From the NCBI GenBank assembly GCA_900754535.1, contig CAAEDF010000194.1:1-8234 (forward strand): a DNA stretch of 8,234 nt, written 5' to 3'. Position 1 is the first letter of the stretch, and each line of letters opens with the position of its first letter. The notes below the pieces were generated by a model. That model was not told the DNA's origin and did not search any database. It saw only the letters and a list, made by a program, of their open reading frames with translations. A program made the translations under genes and the position numbers. Below are positions 5,963-8,234 of this stretch, one piece after another. Origin of the DNA: Clostridia bacterium (lineage in GTDB: Bacteria; Bacillota; Clostridia; Oscillospirales; CAG-382).

Positions 5963-6021
5963 TCTTGAACTACAGCTGACGGAACGCAGCGGAAAATGAA
6001 TCCAGAAGGGCGGTAAAGGGC

Positions 6022-7206
6022 ATGAAGGTCAACAGAAATTATGACAATCTCAAGGAAAGCTATTTGTTTTATACCATATCCGAGAAGGTGAAGGAATTCC
6101 GGCAGAAAAATCCCGACGCGGATATCATACGGCTGGGGATAGGCGACGTTACGCTTCCGCTTCCGCCGGTCTGCGTGGAGGCTATGAAAAAGGCCTGCGA
6201 CGAAATGGGAACGGCGTCCGGCTTTCGCGGCTACGGCCCTTACGAGGGCTACGATTTTCTCCGCAACGCCATAGCCGGCCACTATAAAAGCTTCGGGGTT
6301 GATATAGATCCCTGTGAAATATACGTTTCCGACGGCGCCAAAAGCGACATCGGAAACATTCTCGATATCTTCTCAAAGGATAATACCGTCCTCGTTACCG
6401 ACCCGGTCTACCCCGTCTATGTGGATACGAACATAATGGACGGCAGAAAGGTGGTCCTCGCTCCGAGCGGCATGGAAAACGGATTTCTTCCGCTTCCGGA
6501 CGAGAGCGTCGATGCCGATATTATCTATCTCTGCTCGCCGAACAATCCTACCGGAGCCGTTTACGACCGTGAGGGATTGAAAAAATGGGTCGACTACGCG
6601 ATCGACCGGGATGCCGTCATCCTGTTCGATGCCGCGTACGAAGCGTTCATCTCCTCTCCCGAGCTGCCGCACTCGATATTTGAAATAGAGGGCTCGGAAA
6701 AATGTGCGATAGAGTTTTGCAGCTTTTCAAAAACCGCCGGATTTACCGGTACCCGCTGCGGCTATTGCGTGATCCCCTCCGGTCTTGAGCGCGACGGCGC
6801 CTCGCTCGGCTCCATGTGGCTGCGCAGACAGTCCACAAAATACAACGGCACTCCGTACATAATCCAGCGCGGAGCCGAAGCGGCGTATTCTCCGGAGGGA
6901 CGCAGGCAGACGGCGGAAATGATATCATATTACATGAATAATGCCCGTACCCTTGCCGCCGCATTTGACTCTCTCGGTATTTATTATACGGGCGGCATCA
7001 ATTCTCCGTATATCTGGTTCCGCTGTCCGCACGGTATGAAAAGCTGGGAATTTTTTGATTATCTGCTGGAAAAAGCGCATGTCGTCGGCACGCCGGGCGT
7101 TGGTTTCGGGTCATGCGGCGAAGGCTTCTTCCGCATGACCGCATTCGGAACGGCGGAATCTACCGCAGAAGCGGCCGAAAGAATGAAACTTCTGCTGTCA
7201 AAATAA
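6022..7206 (+). CDS. dapL: LL-diaminopimelate aminotransferase
   Basis: A 394-residue PLP-dependent fold-type I aminotransferase that converts tetrahydrodipicolinate plus glutamate to LL-diaminopimelate in one step, bypassing DapD, DapC and DapE. Seen: LGIGDVTLPLPP (38-49), GFRGYGPYEGYDFLR (67-81), VSDGAKSD (102-109), CSPNNPTG (171-178) with the PLP-contacting Asn175, DAAYEAFI (203-210) with Asp203 and Tyr206, and SFSKTAGFTGTRCG (234-247) with the PLP lysine Lys237 and a conserved Arg245. The GDVTLPLP and YGPYEGY signatures and the SKTAGFTGTRCG loop mark DapL rather than a general aspartate aminotransferase. Its place behind dapA, dapB and dapF strongly supports this. AGAAGGG (6004-6010) is the likely ribosome site; a second purine run AAAGGG ends one base before the ATG and is too close. 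Probably the last gene of the operon. Confidence 0.95.
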   Translation: MKVNRNYDNLKESYLFYTISEKVKEFRQKNPDADIIRLGIGDVTLPLPPVCVEAMKKACDEMGTASGFRGYGPYEGYDFLRNAIAGHYKSFGVDIDPCEIYVSDGAKSDIGNILDIFSKDNTVLVTDPVYPVYVDTNIMDGRKVVLAPSGMENGFLPLPDESVDADIIYLCSPNNPTGAVYDREGLKKWVDYAIDRDAVILFDAAYEAFISSPELPHSIFEIEGSEKCAIEFCSFSKTAGFTGTRCGYCVIPSGLERDGASLGSMWLRRQSTKYNGTPYIIQRGAEAAYSPEGRRQTAEMISYYMNNARTLAAAFDSLGIYYTGGINSPYIWFRCPHGMKSWEFFDYLLEKAHVVGTPGVGFGSCGEGFFRMTAFGTAESTAEAAERMKLLLSK

Positions 7207-7214
7207 TTCATGGG

Positions 7215-7248
7215 CAAAAACGGCATTGGCATCAAACGTGCGTTTTTG
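7215..7248 (+). terminator. Possible weak terminator after dapL
   Basis: CAAAAACG (7215-7222) and CGTTTTTG (7241-7248) form an 8-bp inverted repeat around an 18-base loop, 8 bases after the dapL stop. The right arm contains T5, as in intrinsic terminators whose A-run pairs with the T-run, but the stem has few G-C pairs and no T-tract follows. Termination is only suggested. Confidence 0.35.
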
Positions 7249-7254
7249 TAAAAA

Positions 7255-7288
7255 GTCCAAAAATGCAACCGTGCTTTGCACTTATTTT
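7255..7288 (+). repeat. Short dispersed motif, copy 2 (GTCCAAAA ... TGCACTTATTTT)
   Basis: GTCCAAAA (7255-7262) and TGCACTTATTTT (7277-7288) match the element at 2774-2802 exactly in both blocks; the spacer is 14 bases instead of 9. GTGCCAAAAA (7296-7305) parallels the third block of copy 1. Inside, TGCAA/TTGCA (7264-7268 with 7276-7280) forms a small dyad. It lies between dapL and the citrate synthase promoter, about 80 bases upstream of that -35 box, in the opposite orientation relative to its gene compared with copy 1. Confidence 0.45.
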
Positions 7289-7369
7289 CAGTAATGTGCC
7301 AAAAACGTCATGCCGATTTGCCGAATCAGCCGTAAAATGAAATTTATAAAAAATATTCTTGCAAATATA

Positions 7370-7398
7370 TTGACATTTCGGAACGCATGTGATAGAAT
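7370..7398 (+). promoter_or_regulatory. Promoter of the citrate synthase gene
   Basis: TTGACA (7370-7375), a 17-base spacer, and TAGAAT (7393-7398, 5 of 6), preceded by TGA, which gives an extended -10 TGn. Transcription is expected near 7405, with a leader of about 50 bases. This makes the citrate synthase gene independent of the lysine-controlled dap operon. Confidence 0.88.
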
Positions 7399-7431
7399 AT
7401 CCCCATTAAACGGATATATTCTGAAATCCGT
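7395..7431 (+). promoter_or_regulatory. Overlapping inverted repeats at the citrate synthase transcription start
   Basis: ATATCC (7397-7402) and GGATAT (7412-7417) are inverted around 9 bases, spanning the -10 box and the expected start. The right arm also takes part in ACGGAT (7410-7415) with ATCCGT (7426-7431), a possible leader hairpin. The two pairings exclude each other as RNA. The position would suit a repressor operator, but no regulator is identified. Confidence 0.35.
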
Positions 7432-7454
7432 GATCCGAAAGGGCGTCAGAACAA

Positions 7455-8234
7455 ATGGAAAGAGAAAATGAATCGGCACTCAATGTTGCGCTGAAACCCT
7501 ATTGCGACGATTGCAGAAAGCTGCTCAATATACCCGAGGAGGCATATAAGCAGTACGATATCAAGCGCGGGCTCAGGAATGCGGACGGGACCGGCGTGCT
7601 TGCCGGGATAACCAGGATAAGCAACGTCCACGGATACATCCTCGACGAATACGAGAGACACCCTGCCGAGGGCGAGCTTTTTTACCGCGGTATAAATATA
7701 AAGGATATCATAGCCGGCTGCACCGCCGAGGACAGGTTCGGCTTTGAGGAGGTCGTGTGGCTGCTGCTGTTCGGGTATCTGCCCACGGCGGACCAGCTTG
7801 CGTCTTTTTCAAGGCTCCTCGAAAAGCACAGGGAGCTTCCCGAGGGCTTTATCGAGGACATGATAATAAAAGCACCGTCTCCCAATATAATGAACAAGCT
7901 GTCAAGAAGCGTGCTGGCGCTTTACAGCTATGACGAGCTTGCGGACGACAATTCGCTGGAAAATATCGTGCGCCAGTCCATAGAGCTGATAGCCCGCGTT
8001 TCCACCATTATGGTAAACGCATATCAGGTAAAAAAGCGCTATTATGACCACGAAAGCCTGTTTTTCCATTCTCCGATAGACGGGATGTCTTTTTCCGAGA
8101 ACATACTGTCGACCATGCGGCTTGACCGTCAGTTCACCAGGGAGGAAGCAAAGCTTCTGGATATCTGCCTGATACTGCATGCCGAGCACGGCGGCGGAAA
8201 CAATTCCGCTTTTGCCTGCAGGGTGCTTTCCTCT
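7455..8234 (+). CDS. gltA: Citrate (or 2-methylcitrate) synthase, 3' end beyond the window
   Basis: The first 260 residues of a citrate synthase, with no stop before the window ends; the family form here is usually about 450 residues. It condenses oxaloacetate with acetyl-CoA to citrate in the cytoplasm, probably feeding glutamate synthesis in an anaerobe. Seen: LFYRGINIKDII (75-86) and FEEVVWLLLFGYLPT (97-111), both typical of the large domain, and ILHAEHGGGNNSAFACRVLSS split over 240-260, where His245 matches the first catalytic histidine. The second catalytic His and Asp would lie downstream. An N-terminal extension with CDDC (17-20) and VLAGITRISNVHGY (48-61) marks the Clostridia-type enzyme. 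The ATG at 7455 is the only sensible start: no other ATG, GTG or TTG lies in frame between it and the stop at 7431. The ribosome site GAAAGGG (7437-7443) is rather far, 11 bases. Substrate choice (acetyl- or propionyl-CoA) cannot be decided. Confidence 0.92.
   Translation, partial: MERENESALNVALKPYCDDCRKLLNIPEEAYKQYDIKRGLRNADGTGVLAGITRISNVHGYILDEYERHPAEGELFYRGINIKDIIAGCTAEDRFGFEEVVWLLLFGYLPTADQLASFSRLLEKHRELPEGFIEDMIIKAPSPNIMNKLSRSVLALYSYDELADDNSLENIVRQSIELIARVSTIMVNAYQVKKRYYDHESLFFHSPIDGMSFSENILSTMRLDRQFTREEAKLLDICLILHAEHGGGNNSAFACRVLSS

Noticed and set aside
5959..5979. Six-residue open frame overlapping the dapF stop (ATGA overlap)
   Set aside because: Too short to support as a gene, with no conserved leader-peptide pattern and no attenuator hairpin after it.

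Overview
The window looks like a chromosomal segment of a Gram-positive, anaerobic Clostridia-type bacterium, probably from the Oscillospiraceae/Ruminococcaceae area. The reasons are purine-rich Shine-Dalgarno sites before nearly every gene, sigma-A-type promoters with 17-base spacers, a riboswitch that works by transcription attenuation, moderately high GC in coding regions, and protein types typical of gut Firmicutes (DUF3737, an AlkZ-related protein, a clostridial pyridoxamine-kinase-like protein, the DapL aminotransferase route, the 'HAEHGGGNNS' type of citrate synthase). The genus cannot be fixed from the sequence alone. I see no mobile element, CRISPR array, tRNA or rRNA.

Layout. Two plus-strand genes come first (48-1668): an AlkZ-related protein and a DUF3737 beta-helix protein. 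A strong hairpin at 1697-1740 separates them from a convergent minus-strand pyridoxal/pyridoxamine kinase (1801-2631), which has its own consensus promoter at 2737-2765. The 783-base gap 2632-3414 holds that promoter, several inverted repeats of unknown role, and the control region of the next operon: a TTGACA/TATTAT promoter, a complete lysine riboswitch (3111-3289) and an intrinsic terminator (3340-3367). Then follow dapA, dapB, dapF and dapL (3415-7206), closely spaced on one strand. After a 248-base gap with a second consensus promoter, a citrate synthase gene begins at 7455 and runs off the window.

How it works together. dapA, dapB, dapL and dapF encode the enzymes that take aspartate semialdehyde to meso-diaminopimelate by the aminotransferase shortcut: DapA makes HTPA, DapB reduces it, DapL transaminates to LL-DAP, and DapF epimerises to meso-DAP. 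No acyl intermediates are needed, so dapD, dapC and dapE are not required. meso-DAP feeds peptidoglycan and, through LysA (not in this window), lysine. The lysine riboswitch should reduce transcription of the whole operon when lysine is plentiful.

The most informative noncoding result is the riboswitch. All five helices, the conserved junction sequences and a 7-bp L2-L3 kissing interaction can be read by eye, and an antiterminator pairing links helix P1 to the terminator. The rest of the window is mostly ordinary housekeeping. The least explained parts are the structured stretch 2774-2920 and its partly matching sequences at 7213-7288. I found no convincing evidence for an undescribed system.
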